Positions 1 through 8,536 of a stretch of DNA of 13,261 nucleotides are shown here, in pieces. The notes under the pieces were generated by a model that saw nothing but the letters and a program-made list of their open reading frames with translations, was not told where the DNA came from and did no database searches. Origin of the DNA: Candolleomyces eurysporus (taxonomy: Eukaryota; Basidiomycota; Agaricomycetes; Agaricales; Psathyrellaceae); contig JANBPK010000673.1 in assembly GCA_027579435.1 (NCBI GenBank), positions 1-13,261 of the forward strand, in the 5' to 3' direction. Within the stretch, counting starts at the first letter, position 1. Every line of letters begins with the position of its first letter. A program made the translations under genes and the position numbers.

Positions 1-118
1 CAACAGAGGACTTGTTGCTTTCTTCGTCGTTGGATGAGGGGGCAGAGCGTTTCATGCTCGTGCCGCCCTTGTTGCGGGCTTTCTGGGCGGGCGCCTTGGG
101 CGCTCTCGGTGCAGACAT
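1..118 (-). CDS. 5' end of an unrecognised, probably intact gene (partial)
   Basis: An open frame starts at an ATG at 118-116 and runs off the left edge after 39 codons. The protein begins MSAPRAPKAPAQKARNKGG and continues with a Ser/Lys/Asp/Glu-rich stretch, so the visible part is a basic, disordered N-terminus with no domain. The frame is also open upstream of this ATG as far as I traced it, but I saw no earlier ATG there, so this is the likely start. The segment and its upstream flank to about 240 are rich in CpG, unlike the DNA that follows, which suggests a normal single-copy gene. Such basic tails are common in fungal nuclear proteins, but function cannot be named. Moderate confidence that it is coding; none on product. 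Confidence 0.55.
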   Translation of the reverse strand, partial: MSAPRAPKAPAQKARNKGGTSMKRSAPSSNDEESNKSSV

Positions 119-240
119 GGGCGCCGTGCACTGTCGAGAGGTGTGGTATGCTTTGAGTAGGGTACCGCTTTGCGTAGGGGTCGGGGGACGATTCAGACGG
201 TGAGGACGAGGGTGTTTCCCGATTAGGCAGCCACCGTGGT
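119..240 (-). promoter_or_regulatory. Probable 5' UTR/promoter flank of the left-edge gene
   Basis: This flank directly precedes the minus-strand start at 118. It is GC-rich with many CpG dinucleotides, and composition changes abruptly at about 240. No clear TATA box or initiator was recognised. The assignment is positional only. Confidence 0.3.
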
Positions 241-551
241 GGTCAAAGGACAAGAAGCAGTGCAAATTGCATCAACTCTGACATGATAAATCCTACAGAC
301 CAGAGGGTATAGGAAGACTTCTTCTGCAAAGTGATATGGTTTGCCTTCTGTGTTTGGGTCAAGGGATTGGAAGACACTCAGGAAGTGATGGAATAGCACC
401 ATATGTGGAATGAGTGGAAGGATAACATTGAGAGAACCTTCCACCTGGATGAGAGTAGGATCCTCAGTCTTCAAGTTCATCAGCAATCACGATCCCTAGT
501 CAATCCTCAGGCCCATTAACACCATTATCCAGCACACTCTCTCTTTTTCAT
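241..551. other. CpG-free flank with one weak minus-strand open frame
   Basis: No gene is supported here. A minus-strand frame (486-223) is open for 87 codons with a hydrophobic stretch (about residues 19-40), but it has no recognisable motif and crosses the composition boundary at 240. I see no CpG between 241 and 480, so the stretch belongs with the decayed block to its right. Confidence 0.3.
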
Positions 552-1211
552 TTGGCCTCTTTGGACCTCACCTTCCTTTCAAATTTATCAAGTTGTTCAC
601 TACAAGCCAAGTCCAGGTTTCATCACAGGTTAATTCATGAGTGGTGTTCACACTTCAGCTGTGTACATACTCTAAAAATGTCTTACAGAATTAACTGGAC
701 ATCTTTTTTTCATGCCTCTCTCCCTCCTAACTCCATCACCTATTTGGATTTCGCAATATTGTGCATCTATCATTGATGGGGGTTTGTAGTCAAGTATGCC
801 TTTGAGGAGAGTGGATTTGAGAGGGAGCTCAAGGCTTCGCAAGGCCTCACATTGATGGAGCACTTTCCTTCCTTGATTGCTCATGGTGCCCAGGCATCCT
901 CCATCCCTTTCCTTGTGATGATATATTATGGGGAACCCCTCAAAAAATTTGATCAGTCCATTGTGTGAGTTGACCTTTCTTATTCACTTTGAAATTTTGG
1001 CTGACAAACAAATGCAGCCATCATCAAGCCAATGCATGAGCTTGGCTGGCATCATCACAACATCAAATCCGACAATGTTTTGATTGATGTCTATAGCAAG
1101 CCCACCATCATTGACTTCAACCTTGCAATGCCTGTCAATGAGTGTAAGCAACACCTTTGTCCGGACTTCTTGTTTTTGAGAAAATGGAGGATCAATGTAA
1201 TTGAGCATTAG
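552..1211 (+). pseudogene. Relic of a small fungal protein kinase, catalytic motifs altered
   Basis: Two exons carry kinase-like sequence. Exon 1 (777-964) encodes VVKYAFEESGFEREL, resembling the beta3 lysine strand and following helix, then a hinge-like PFLVMIYYGEPLKKFD. Exon 2 (1018-1211) encodes MHELGWHHHNIKSDNVLID, the catalytic loop, then PTIIDFNLA at the DFG position, and ends in TAG at 1209-1211. A GTGAGT...CTGAC...CAG intron (965-1017) separates them. The catalytic Asp of HRD is Asn (HHN) and DFG reads DFN, so even an intact product would probably be inactive. The exon phases differ by one base across the intron, implying a frameshift, and a TGA at 774-776 separates exon 1 from an in-frame upstream stretch starting at 552. 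The C-lobe after the activation-segment region is very short. Kinase ancestry is fairly sure; the subfamily is not. Confidence 0.68.
965..1017 (+). other. Intron of the kinase relic
   Basis: The intron starts GTGAGT, ends ATGCAG, and has a CTGAC branch-like site about 13 bases before the acceptor. Its length of 53 bases is typical of basidiomycetes. It joins hinge-like and catalytic-loop sequences, but leaves the frame off by one. Confidence 0.55.
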
Positions 1212-1316
1212 GCTGTCTTTCCCTGTCTTTACAATATTGCCTTATATTTTACTTTACATTTTAATGCCATGTGGCTTTGTAGATTCCAAACCCTGGAGGA
1301 TGCTTGNAAAAAACTT

Positions 1317-1388
1317 GAGCCTCTGATAATTAAAAAGCCAGAGCCTCTGATTTTTGAAAGGCCTAAGCATCTGATCAATAATTGTCTT
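1317..1388. repeat. 24-bp minisatellite, array A (3 units)
   Basis: Three adjacent 24-base units lie at 1317-1340, 1341-1364 and 1365-1388. The first two begin GAGCCTCTGAT and the third, more diverged, begins AAGCATCTGAT. Because the period is a multiple of three, the plus strand can read an eight-residue repeat of the type LEPLIIxx, but no gene is supported around it. Confidence 0.75.
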
Positions 1389-1583
1389 GGAATATTCAAT
1401 GTTCATGGGATGCAGAAGCAGTGGTGAAAAGAGGAGGCGTCCCAAAAATTGGCCTCAAGACAAGTCCATGGATTTCCAGTATTGATCCAGTATTATGTTT
1501 CCAGTCATTCCCCAGTCACCAGTTGTTCTATCTTTCATGGCAAGATCTGGACAGCACCATTAAAATTCTCAATCAAAAAACTG

Positions 1584-1674
1584 GAGCCTCTGATAATTGA
1601 AAGACTGGAGCCTTTGATTATTGAAAGTCAGTCTTCTGATTCTTGAGGGCCCGAGCATCTAATCAATTGTCTTG
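1584..1674. repeat. 24-bp minisatellite, array B
   Basis: Units begin at 1584 (GAGCCTCTGATAATTGAAAG) and 1608 (GAGCCTTTGATTATTGAAAG). A shortened, diverged unit follows at about 1632, and a unit starting GAGCATCTAATCAAT lies at 1653. In the plus frame this gives LEPLIIER then LEPLIIES. It is the counterpart of the array at 1317-1388. Confidence 0.75.
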
Positions 1675-1850
1675 CAATCTTCAATGTTACACAGAGAAGT
1701 AAAGGTGGTAGTCACATCACAAAACTGGGCCCAAATCCAGAACAGAAGTACATGGATTTCCAAATTCAGGTTATGATTTATTCCAGTTATTCCCAGTCAT
1801 AAACCATTCCATCTTTAAACCATGCCAGACCTGGACAACACTCTTGAAAT

Positions 1851-2027
1851 GTACATAAAATTTTGCATGTATTGGCAGAGCCAGGCAACAGTGTCTACAC
1901 TGGGGATTCTCTACCACAGGGTGTTCCACAATATGTTGGCATCAAGCATAGGTTTTACCAGCTCCATGGCTGGGGATGCCCAAAAAGTGTATATAGCTGC
2001 TTTTGTGAAATATGTATTTCAAGCTGA
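1851..2027. other. No supported gene between the repeat block and the MITE
   Basis: Short open frames occur on both strands but none has a recognisable motif. The left target-duplication copy of the MITE (TGA, 2025-2027) lies at the end of this stretch. Confidence 0.3.
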
Positions 2028-2303
2028 CACAGGGTTTTTTGCTTCATATTTTGGATCCAAATACATTGAAAATACATAGAAAATACACCATATATTTTTA
2101 GTGTATTTTTTACAAAAATACAGAACAAGTACAGAAAGTATGTATTCAATAGAACTTGACTTTTGATCCATAATAGTTTCATATTTTTTCCAAAAAATTC
2201 ATACCTTCTGTATTTGTTCTGTATTTTTTGTAAAAATACACTAAAAATATATGGTGTATTTTCAATGTAGTTAGACTCAAAATATGTGGTCAAAAACCCT
2301 GTG
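2028..2303. mobile_element. Foldback/MITE-like element with long inverted arms
   Basis: The 276-bp element begins CACAGGGTTTTT and ends in the inverted form AAAAACCCTGTG. The left arm (2028-2142) and right arm (2200-2303) are imperfect inverted repeats of about 105-115 bases around a spacer of roughly 57 bases. The trinucleotide TGA flanks both sides (2025-2027 and 2304-2306), as expected of a 3-bp target duplication. Within each arm AAAATACAC and GTGTATTTT form a smaller palindrome. The left arm carries an extra 11 bases made by a local duplication of GAAAATACAYM. It has no coding capacity, so it would depend on a transposase elsewhere. A 3-bp duplication with a CAC terminus is reminiscent of CACTA/EnSpm elements, but the family is inferred. 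Confidence 0.82.
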
Positions 2304-2306
2304 TGA

Positions 2307-2454
2307 TCATCCACACTCTTGTGGATTCTTTACAAACTTCCATTAATCCTTGGTGGCAGCATATTTGGGCAGGCCATGGCTTGAACACATGCATGCCTCT
2401 TTCTAGATCCAGACAACATTTGATAGCATAAAATAAATTGTCAAGAAATAGTAA
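2307..2454. other. No recognisable feature
   Basis: AT-rich, CpG-poor sequence between the MITE and the next coding remnant. I see no motif or repeat in it. Confidence 0.3.
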
Positions 2455-2796
2455 TTTTACATTGAGAAAGTACAGTTAGTTTTTGAGGACTCCACCATCA
2501 TAATCAACATGCTGGTGTATGTCCAGGTTGTAGGCTTGAAGAATAGAAAAGTTGGTGCTAAGATCTATGAGACCCAGGCAGACAGCAGCGCCACAGAGTG
2601 TATCTGCATGATGATTGAGAACATAAAGGGTGGAGCTGAGTTCCTCCAGAAATAGGGTCAGCCTTCTATTGTGACGAAAGTGTCCAGTCGTGGTTGGAGA
2701 CGTCGACGGACTAGTTTCGGCACACAGAGCACAAGCGAAGAGTACGGTTTAACATGGGGGGGGTTCGATTGCACTGAGGGTATTGTACAGACTACC
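2455..2796 (+). pseudogene. Coding-like remnant, unrecognised
   Basis: One plus frame is open from 2455 to the TAG at 2797-2799 with a single internal TAG at 2653-2655. The first part reads as ordinary protein (FYIEKVQLVFEDSTIIINM and later KVGAKIYETQADSSATE). After the stop the frame continues with a very basic GWRRRR patch. The second part, from about 2670 to 2770, is locally CpG-rich inside a CpG-poor region, so the two halves may have different origins. No start codon, splice site or domain was identified. It could be an exon of a dead gene or a chance frame. Confidence 0.35.
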
Positions 2797-3008
2797 TAGC
2801 CTATATCTGAGAACATTGTGCGTATCTGAGTCCTTGATAGCAAATAAGATCAAACAAGTGACAAATAATGAACACAAATAAAGAAGATAAACAAAGATCA
2901 AAGTAACAAGCAAAGATAATCCGAGAAATAAAAGAAATATGATAAAAGAGACAATGGAACCGTCACATCTATACTCCACTTCCTCATTGAAAGTCTCACT
3001 AAGTTTTA
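2797..3008. other. AT-rich spacer; minus-strand hydrophobic frame only
   Basis: A minus-strand frame (2979-2749) encodes a run of Leu/Ile/Phe/Val with three hydrophobic stretches. It arises from an A-rich plus strand of simple composition and lacks any conserved motif, so I do not call it a membrane protein. Confidence 0.3.
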
Positions 3009-4232
3009 TCAGTCAGCAAGTGTAGGTCTTAATAAAAATAAAAAGCTCACTGTGCTTCCTGAAGGACCTCCGAATGAACCTGCTGCATCTCAAAGCTCTG
3101 AAATGCAGCCATCATGGGCATCTATATCCATCTTAGCCTCAGCAATTCCAGCTTCTCCCCAATTAACAGGATCAACTTGTTTGCCTTTGTGTATGGCACT
3201 GGGCCTTAGCACCTTCACTCAAAGCAAAGGAGCTCAGACGCTGGGAGATGGCAGATGGAGAAAGATGGTTGACTGTATGATTGGAAGTGGGGAATGTGAT
3301 AGGAAATGTGATGACAAGTGACTGAAAAATAATGGGAGGCAGAAGTCTCCTTATGAGACTTGACTTGGCAGAAAAGTTACCATTAAGTTGCAGAGTGTCA
3401 AAGGTTTTGAGCATGTTCTTATTTAAGGAAGGGCCAGGCATAGTGGGTGGTGTGGTGGTCAGCTCTGGAGTTTGGGTGGCAATAAGTGGATGGGCTTGAA
3501 GAGTGTGCTTTTAGGCTGGGAGACTGTACTCCGGTGTTGGCGTGGGAGCCAGGAGGAAGGATCTGAGTGGGTTGGAAGCAAGAGACCCATGTGGTGAAAG
3601 AGGCAGACTTTGTGAGGCAAGTTCTGAGGTTAAGGAAGCAGGCTTGGATCTGGCCAGTGGAAAGTTTGTTGGGAGAGCCAACTGCTCTGCTCCTGAGATG
3701 GACAGAGACTGAGGAACAGGCTTGGGCACTGTCATTTGGTTGAGCTGTAGTGTTGCTAAATGGGAATGGTGGCTGTTGGCCCATTGCTGGTAAGGCAGCG
3801 GTGGTGATTGCTCAAGTGCTACTGGCTCTAGTGATTGGTCGAGCATTACCAGCTCCAGCAATTCTACATTGCTGGTGGGGGCATGCTTTGGACAAGCACA
3901 GGAGAAACACAGGCTAGCTCAGACTCTGGGAATTGTTCCCGGGTTTGTACTAGGGACAGAGAATGATCAGGATCACCTGGTTGGACACTTTCTTTCCACC
4001 CAATGACAGCATCTACTCCAAAGTTTTCCTGCCAGTACTGGAAGCTATAGCTCACACCACAGCATGGGTAATTGAGCTGAGCTTGCATAATAACTGGAGT
4101 GACCATCATAGACAGAGCACTTGATTGACCACCTAATGACATAATCATTGTCAGTTTGTTTTGTGAATGAAAGCCAGAAATTTTGTCCACACCTGCACCT
4201 GAACCACAAGCTTCAGAATGTGTGTCTGACAA
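3009..4232 (-). pseudogene. Relic of a Ser/Pro/Gln-rich protein, unrecognised
   Basis: Several minus-strand frames join as one relic. The 5' part (4232-3864) contains LNYPCCGVSYSFQYWQENFG and an acidic segment. After a frame change near 3870, a Leu/Pro/Ser/Gln-rich region runs from about 3861 to 3172 in a single frame, interrupted only by a TAA at 3511. The 3' part (3218-3009) is in another frame and contains GKQVDPVNWGEAGIAEAKMD, then a TGA at 3092-3090, and ends in TGA at 3011-3009. The middle resembles a disordered linker, and DPVNWG looks like a conserved core motif. At least two frame changes and two in-frame stops make it non-functional. No function is assigned; introns could explain some of the frame changes. 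Confidence 0.45.
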
Positions 4233-4646
4233 GAAAATGGATAGATGTCAGCTGTTTGCTTTTACCATGGAAAACTGGAGAGTTAAACATGGTGGTTGTG
4301 GTAAAAAAGAGAATGACGCATAGAACAAAAGAAATTTGTTGTGGTCACATGACAAGACTGAACTTCAATCTTCAAGTTCAGAAACTATTCAATTTTTCCG
4401 CCAACAATTTAAACCACAACAGCCACCATCTCTACCACACTCACCAGACCTTTCCAATAGCTGATCGAATGTTTTCCAATATCCTAGAAAGGCTAAAGAA
4501 AAAAGGAAAATAACCGAAGAAGCTAATTGAGGCATCATTGGATTTGAAGAATAAAGAGTTCTTTGGAAAAATCACCACTCCACTGGTAGGTCTTGTCTGG
4601 TTCAGGGAGAGAAGAGATCAAATTGACTAGTTTTATTTAGAAAAGT
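4233..4646. other. No supported gene; weak plus-strand frame
   Basis: A plus-strand frame (4148-4513) is open for 121 codons and overlaps the minus-strand relic. It is His/Asn/Lys-rich without a known motif. Bases 4550-4640 read in a coding-like way (KITTPLVGLVWFRE), possibly the upstream part of the zinc-cluster relic that follows, but frames do not join cleanly. Confidence 0.25.
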
Positions 4647-6232
4647 TTGATAAATGAAATAAAGACCAGAAAATTGATGAGTTACAAAAACAAGATCATA
4701 GCAGACAATAGAGTCAGGCTTTGGACTAAAGCATATTGGGAGCACAAGACAAAGATGACCTTTGCACCTTCCCGCACTTGGACCAGTATAATCAAACAAA
4801 GGTACAAAAAGCAAGTGTCTAAAACTCTCCAGGCCTCTGGTGCATTTTATCCCAAGGTTAGAAGTACCAGCTTGCCAAATGCCACTGGCTCAGCTCAAGT
4901 CCCTGCCCTCTCTGATCCTGCTCTGGCCTCTGGCCTCTCCAGAGATTCTCTGGTCTCTCCTGCCCTCCCTTCTCACAAAGCTCCAGTCCCTGCCCCTATT
5001 ACCCTTAGGCCTCTACTCTCTAGCTCAACCCAGAATCCCAGTAGAGAGGCCATAGACATTGACTCAGATTACAAATCTGCCCTCCCTCCACTTAACCTTC
5101 AAACAAAACTCAAGTAATCTGCTCCAAAATCAAAGGAGTTTGTCAAAGAGAGTGAAAAGGAAGTGCCTTTCCCCCTGACCAAAAAGCAAAAACAAGACAA
5201 AGGCCAGGACCCAGAGGGGACTTTGAAATGGACTGTCTGCAAATCTGAAGAGCCATATCTCTCCTAATTAGCAGATGCTCTGCATGATTTCAACGATATT
5301 TCAGAGAACATGAAATCTCTGCTCTTGAGTCAAGAGCAAGAGTGCCTTGACACATGGTACCAATGGATCAAGGTGCATTATCTGAATATTGCAAGCCCAG
5401 TTGAACGGCTTCAAGCAAATTTCACACTTGCCATAGCTGAAATTCCATGGTCCATCAATATTCTGCCGAATGGCTGGGCAGCAGCCACCACAATATACAC
5501 CCACTGTCTCAACTATTATCCAGGAAAGTGCATTTTTCTCACCACAAGAGGCATAAAGTCCTCATGTATAGTCTGCTGGCCGAAGAAGTTGAATTGTATT
5601 AATGGAGAGCTGAAGACAAAGAAAGATTTTGGAGAAAGGAAGAAGCCAGGAAACCCACTAATTGCTGGACCATCCACTGAGCGTCNAAACCCAAAAAAAG
5701 GCAGAGATGAGCTCAAAACCCAGACCATCAAAATAGCCACCAGCAAGTGGATTCAAGACTCAAGTCAAAGTTGTGGTTCCTCTGGCCCATGCTAGGGCAA
5801 ACACCAATGTAAGTTCTGTTCGATTACTCATTTTAGCAACTGCTGAATATTAACAGCACCGTTTGGCTAACACTGTTGGCCAGCTCAATGCTTAAATGCA
5901 GCAGCTTGAGACCAAGATGGATTCCATGGCCTTTGGTTTTGCCCATTCGAGCTTTGTGCTCTCCAATAGCCAGCAATCAGTTGTGAATCTCTGCAAGCAC
6001 CTAGATATTGCATGTGTAGCAGAAGAGGGCAGGTTTACAGCAATGAAGGAAGCCTGGGAAAACTTGGTGGTCACAGTTGATGAACTCCAGAAGAAAAAAG
6101 AAAGTGTAGTCAATAACGCCCTGGTGATGTGTCTCATTGAGAGGCATATCAATTTGTGCAAACAAATGGCCAGGACTGTCAACACACTCTCCAAGCATGG
6201 TATTACTGCTGTGACAGAGCTAGGTGCCAGCC
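4647..6232 (+). pseudogene. Zinc-cluster / coiled-coil protein relic, copy 1
   Basis: A single plus frame runs from 4647 to 5795 with stops only at 5115-5117 (TAA), 5265-5267 (TAA) and 5793-5795 (TAG). It encodes a basic N-terminus (SYKNKIIADNRVRLW), a Pro/Ser-rich linker, an Asp/Glu/Lys-rich segment, then a cysteine cluster: Tyr (5496), C (5505), C (5529), C (5565), C (5574), C (5595). The last three form CX2CX6C (CIVCWPKKLNC). The first half lacks one Cys: Tyr TAC stands where Cys TGC is expected, one transition away. A frameshift near 5686-5698, at an N and a seven-A run, leads to a +1 frame reading AHARANTN. A GTAAGT...CAG intron (5809-5860) then joins a helical coiled-coil exon with QQLETKMDSMAFGFAHSS and a conserved-looking ITAVTELGASLLLQLL end. 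A further TAA lies at 5893-5895. Such proteins are multi-copy hypothetical proteins in Agaricomycetes, with possible nucleic-acid binding. Confidence 0.62.
5809..5860 (+). other. Probable intron of the zinc-cluster relic
   Basis: The donor GTAAGT follows the codons for ARANTN, and an acceptor ...TTAACAG precedes HRLANTVGQLN of the coiled-coil exon. An alternative acceptor, TTTTAG at about 5836, would give an intron of only 28 bases and is unlikely. Confidence 0.45.
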
Positions 6233-6483
6233 TTTTGCTGCAGCTCTTGGTACAACACCAGCTTGCAAGTAATATAAAAATGAACCCACATGGCAGTANT
6301 TTTGTGGTCTTTTCCCCATCTTTTTTGCCTTTTTNCCCTGCCTCTTGCATTCATTGACTTTATCTCTGGCANTTCTTGACAAGCTGCATATTTTTTAGAC
6401 ATTAAACATCACATATTCCTTTAAAGACTTGGCATTTTGGAGATTATTTTGCTATATACATTGAACAATCCAAAATACTATCA
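6233..6483. other. No recognisable feature; three ambiguous bases
   Basis: Low-quality AT-rich stretch with Ns at 6299, 6335 and 6372. A possible donor GTAATA at about 6269 could end the coiled-coil exon of the upstream relic. Nothing else is supported. Confidence 0.3.
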
Positions 6484-7275
6484 CTTTGCATTCTTTGGAT
6501 CAAGATGATAAGAAACACATTCATAAGATTAACGGCAATTGTCCTGCTTGGTGTAGTCAAACTGATCATCAATCCAGTGGTCTTTTTTGTGAGGCACAGA
6601 TCACTGGCCTGACTGCTGGAGAATGGGACGGGGTTTGATAGTATGATTCCACGCTTTGAGGGTGAGTTTATATCCATCAACAAGTGGTATTGGGTCATAC
6701 CCTGGATTCTGCTGTGGCATCTTCCATCGTGAGCGCCGCAGCTCTCCTTCTGGAGACTTGTATTCCCAAGGTCATCTCTTGCCCATTCCTTGTGAGTGCT
6801 GATTTTGTTTCTTCAAGCATTTGGGCTCTGGGGACTGGGACCAGGCACTGTTCCTTGGCATTTGATTCTCTGAAGATTGCATGATTTGATTGTCCAGAGA
6901 TTTCAAAAGCATGTTTTGCGGCAACTCAAACTGACCTGTATTCTCCAGTATATGGGGAGACCTGTGCTTCCTGCCACCATGGGGCAGAGTCAGTAGCTTT
7001 GGTGCTGCTTGTGGCCCCAAAATTCCAAGTGGGGTGGAGTGATTAGGTTCTGTTGCTCTTAATGCAACAGTTTGCCGATGTGAAACTTGGAACCAGGCTT
7101 TCTTTGCTCTCCTTGGTGGTCCTTTTTTGACAGTGGTAGAATCAAATGCAAGGGTTGAAATGTCAGAGTCGGTTTCACTAGATTCATCTAATGCTTTTTG
7201 TTGGTCCTTTTGGCTTCAAATCAACCCTAGCTGTTCCACTTTTTTAATATCCTTTGTACCATGCAAGTTATCTTA
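6484..7275 (-). pseudogene. 260-codon minus-strand relic with in-frame stops, unrecognised
   Basis: A single minus frame can be read from 7272 to 6484, bounded by a TAA at 7275-7273 and interrupted by TGA at 7218-7216, TGA at 6774-6772, TGA at 6603-6601 and TAA at 6531-6529. The segment between the first two TGAs is open for 147 codons. It contains LHGTKDIKKVEQLGL at the 5' end, an acidic DESSETDSD patch, a basic KKGPPRRAKKAW patch resembling a nuclear-type linker, then a Gln/Ser/Pro-rich stretch. The 3' third reads like a folded domain (GYDPIPLVDGYKLTLKAWNH and DDQFDYTKQDNC). Retention of one frame through four stops argues for point-mutation decay of a real gene. No family is recognised. 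Confidence 0.5.
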
Positions 7276-8263
7276 ATACTGGTATAGTGCCAATTCTCTA
7301 AACACCACCGGTTTGAACAAGAATCAATTTGGTTGAGAGAAAAAAAAAACATAGAAGTAGTAGGCCGCCACATTTGTGCAGCATTTGTCTGAGGCATTTG
7401 ACTTGCAATTTATGATTTGAGATGTGCAAGACTTTAGTTCTCACAAATTGGCTAAAACAATATGTATTTGTGCACCGGAACCTGCTGTTGAGCGAGGACG
7501 GTTGAGCAAAAAGGTTGACAAAGTGCATAATAAACAAACTTCAAAGACTTTGAATTGGAAAACCGTTCTGGTAAGCAATATAGCACCCCTGGTACGAGTT
7601 CGTGAGCCTTCCTGCCAATACAAGATAGAAGTTGGGAGTGATAGAGATTCAGAGCACACATGAAGAAAGGGTTAACTGCTACATCTTTGGTAACTCAGTG
7701 TGAGTCTGGGGACAGAATACAAAACATAAAGTGGTGATATGGAATGTAAGTAAGAATGATTCATTGAAGTAAATATTGAATATAAAAATTACTTGGATAA
7801 AAACAATGAAAGAGCAGAAGATGGTTATCACTTTCATCTAACTAGCCTTGATAAAGTTGGCCTTGCTCGTACAGGTTGAGGTTAATAGCAAGCTCACCTA
7901 ATCTGAAATTAGAGCGCCTAGATGTCATGGTTAGATGAATAGTTTTTACACCTGGTGTTGTGGCGGCATTTTGAGAATCGTTATACATACATCTTTCTTC
8001 TTCAAAAGATCATTCACGGCCTATGCAATGTTAGCACTCAATGCAAAGCTAGCTGTTATGTTGTCACTAGTTGATACTTGATCTTTGGCTGGATAATCTT
8101 TACCACAGCCTTCCTTTCAGTAGCTGTTGTTGAATTGAATAGACAAACAGGTGGAAGGGCGGCATATATTGCAAAGAAAAAGTAAGTCAGTGTGCATTGT
8201 ATTATGTTTGCATATGAGGTTTGGCTAAAGTGAGTAAATAAAGGAGCTAGTGATAAGGTTTGA
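7276..8263. other. Nearly 1 kb without a supported gene
   Basis: Both strands hold only short competing frames. The longest plus frame (7424-7663) has 79 codons, and two overlapping minus frames cover the same bases, so none is favoured. A minus frame at 8286-8056 is equally weak. CpG is somewhat more frequent at about 7360-7600 than in the surrounding DNA. Confidence 0.3.
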
Positions 8264-8536
8264 TCATGCCATGAACAAGGCAGCAAGAATTATGTTGATG
8301 ATGTTGCTACACGCATGCATAAGCATAACTTTGTGATTCTTCAATTAAAATCCATTACATATGAGCATTCTATTAGTGGATTAACGCAAAGAGTTTATGG
8401 TGACCTTGGTACTGTCCAGAGTTAATGGTTTCTCTCCAACTCATACTTCAACAAAAATCTTGCTGTAAACAGGCACAACCATTTTCCAGCTCCAGAGAAT
8501 ATACCCATTGTCCTTGAACCATTTCTTGAGGATTGA
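8264..8536 (+). pseudogene. Short coding remnant, unrecognised
   Basis: The plus frame between TGA at 8261-8263 and TGA at 8534-8536 is broken only by a TAA at 8423-8425. It encodes YVDDVATRMHKHNFVILQLK and, after the stop, VNRHNHFPAPENIPIVLEPF. Composition and lack of low complexity favour real protein ancestry. It lies 360 bases upstream of the next gene and could be an earlier exon of it, but no splice pair joining the two was convincing. The isolated YVDD is not enough for a reverse transcriptase call. Confidence 0.35.

Larger units (their letters stand above)
1293..1850. repeat. Two tandem copies of a ~280-bp unit containing a 24-bp minisatellite
   Basis: Unit A (about 1293-1570) and unit B (about 1571-1850) align along their length. 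Shared landmarks are GAGCCTCTGATAATT (1317 and 1584), CATCTRATCAAT followed by TTGTCTTG (from 1367 and 1655), CATGGATTTCCA (about 1466 and 1750), and the end 'CCAGTCAT...CCATGCCAGACCTGGACA' or its diverged equivalent. Offsets between copies range from 267 to 288 bases because of indels. Each unit opens with 2-3 copies of a 24-bp repeat. An N at 1307 lies beside an A-run at the left edge. The repeat is not part of any supported gene. Confidence 0.75.

Noticed and set aside
984..1208. Minus-strand 74-codon frame
   Set aside because: Shadow of the kinase exon, whose catalytic-loop motif is clear on the plus strand.
1317..1674. CRISPR-like array from the 24-bp repeats
   Set aside because: The units are head to tail without spacers, diverged, and the window is eukaryotic; it is a minisatellite.
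2755..2775. GGGTTCGATT as a tRNA gene or SINE B box
   Set aside because: No A box at proper distance, no cloverleaf and no terminator could be drawn; kept only as a note in a finding.
2749..2979. Minus-strand frame with three hydrophobic stretches, like a membrane protein
   Set aside because: It is the complement of an A-rich low-complexity stretch, has no charged loop pattern or motif, and no supported start.
7424..7663. 79-codon plus-strand frame with Lys-rich sequence
   Set aside because: Two minus frames of similar length overlap it and none shows a motif, splice context or family resemblance.
7366..7975. GCCGCCAC / GTGGCGGC as ends of an inverted-repeat element
   Set aside because: The match covers only about eight bases with no extended arms or target duplication.
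8282..8350. YVDD followed by hydrophobic residues, suggesting a copia reverse transcriptase
   Set aside because: No other RT motif precedes or follows it in any frame, and the following residues do not match the expected LKDLG-type segment. The four residues alone are not evidence.
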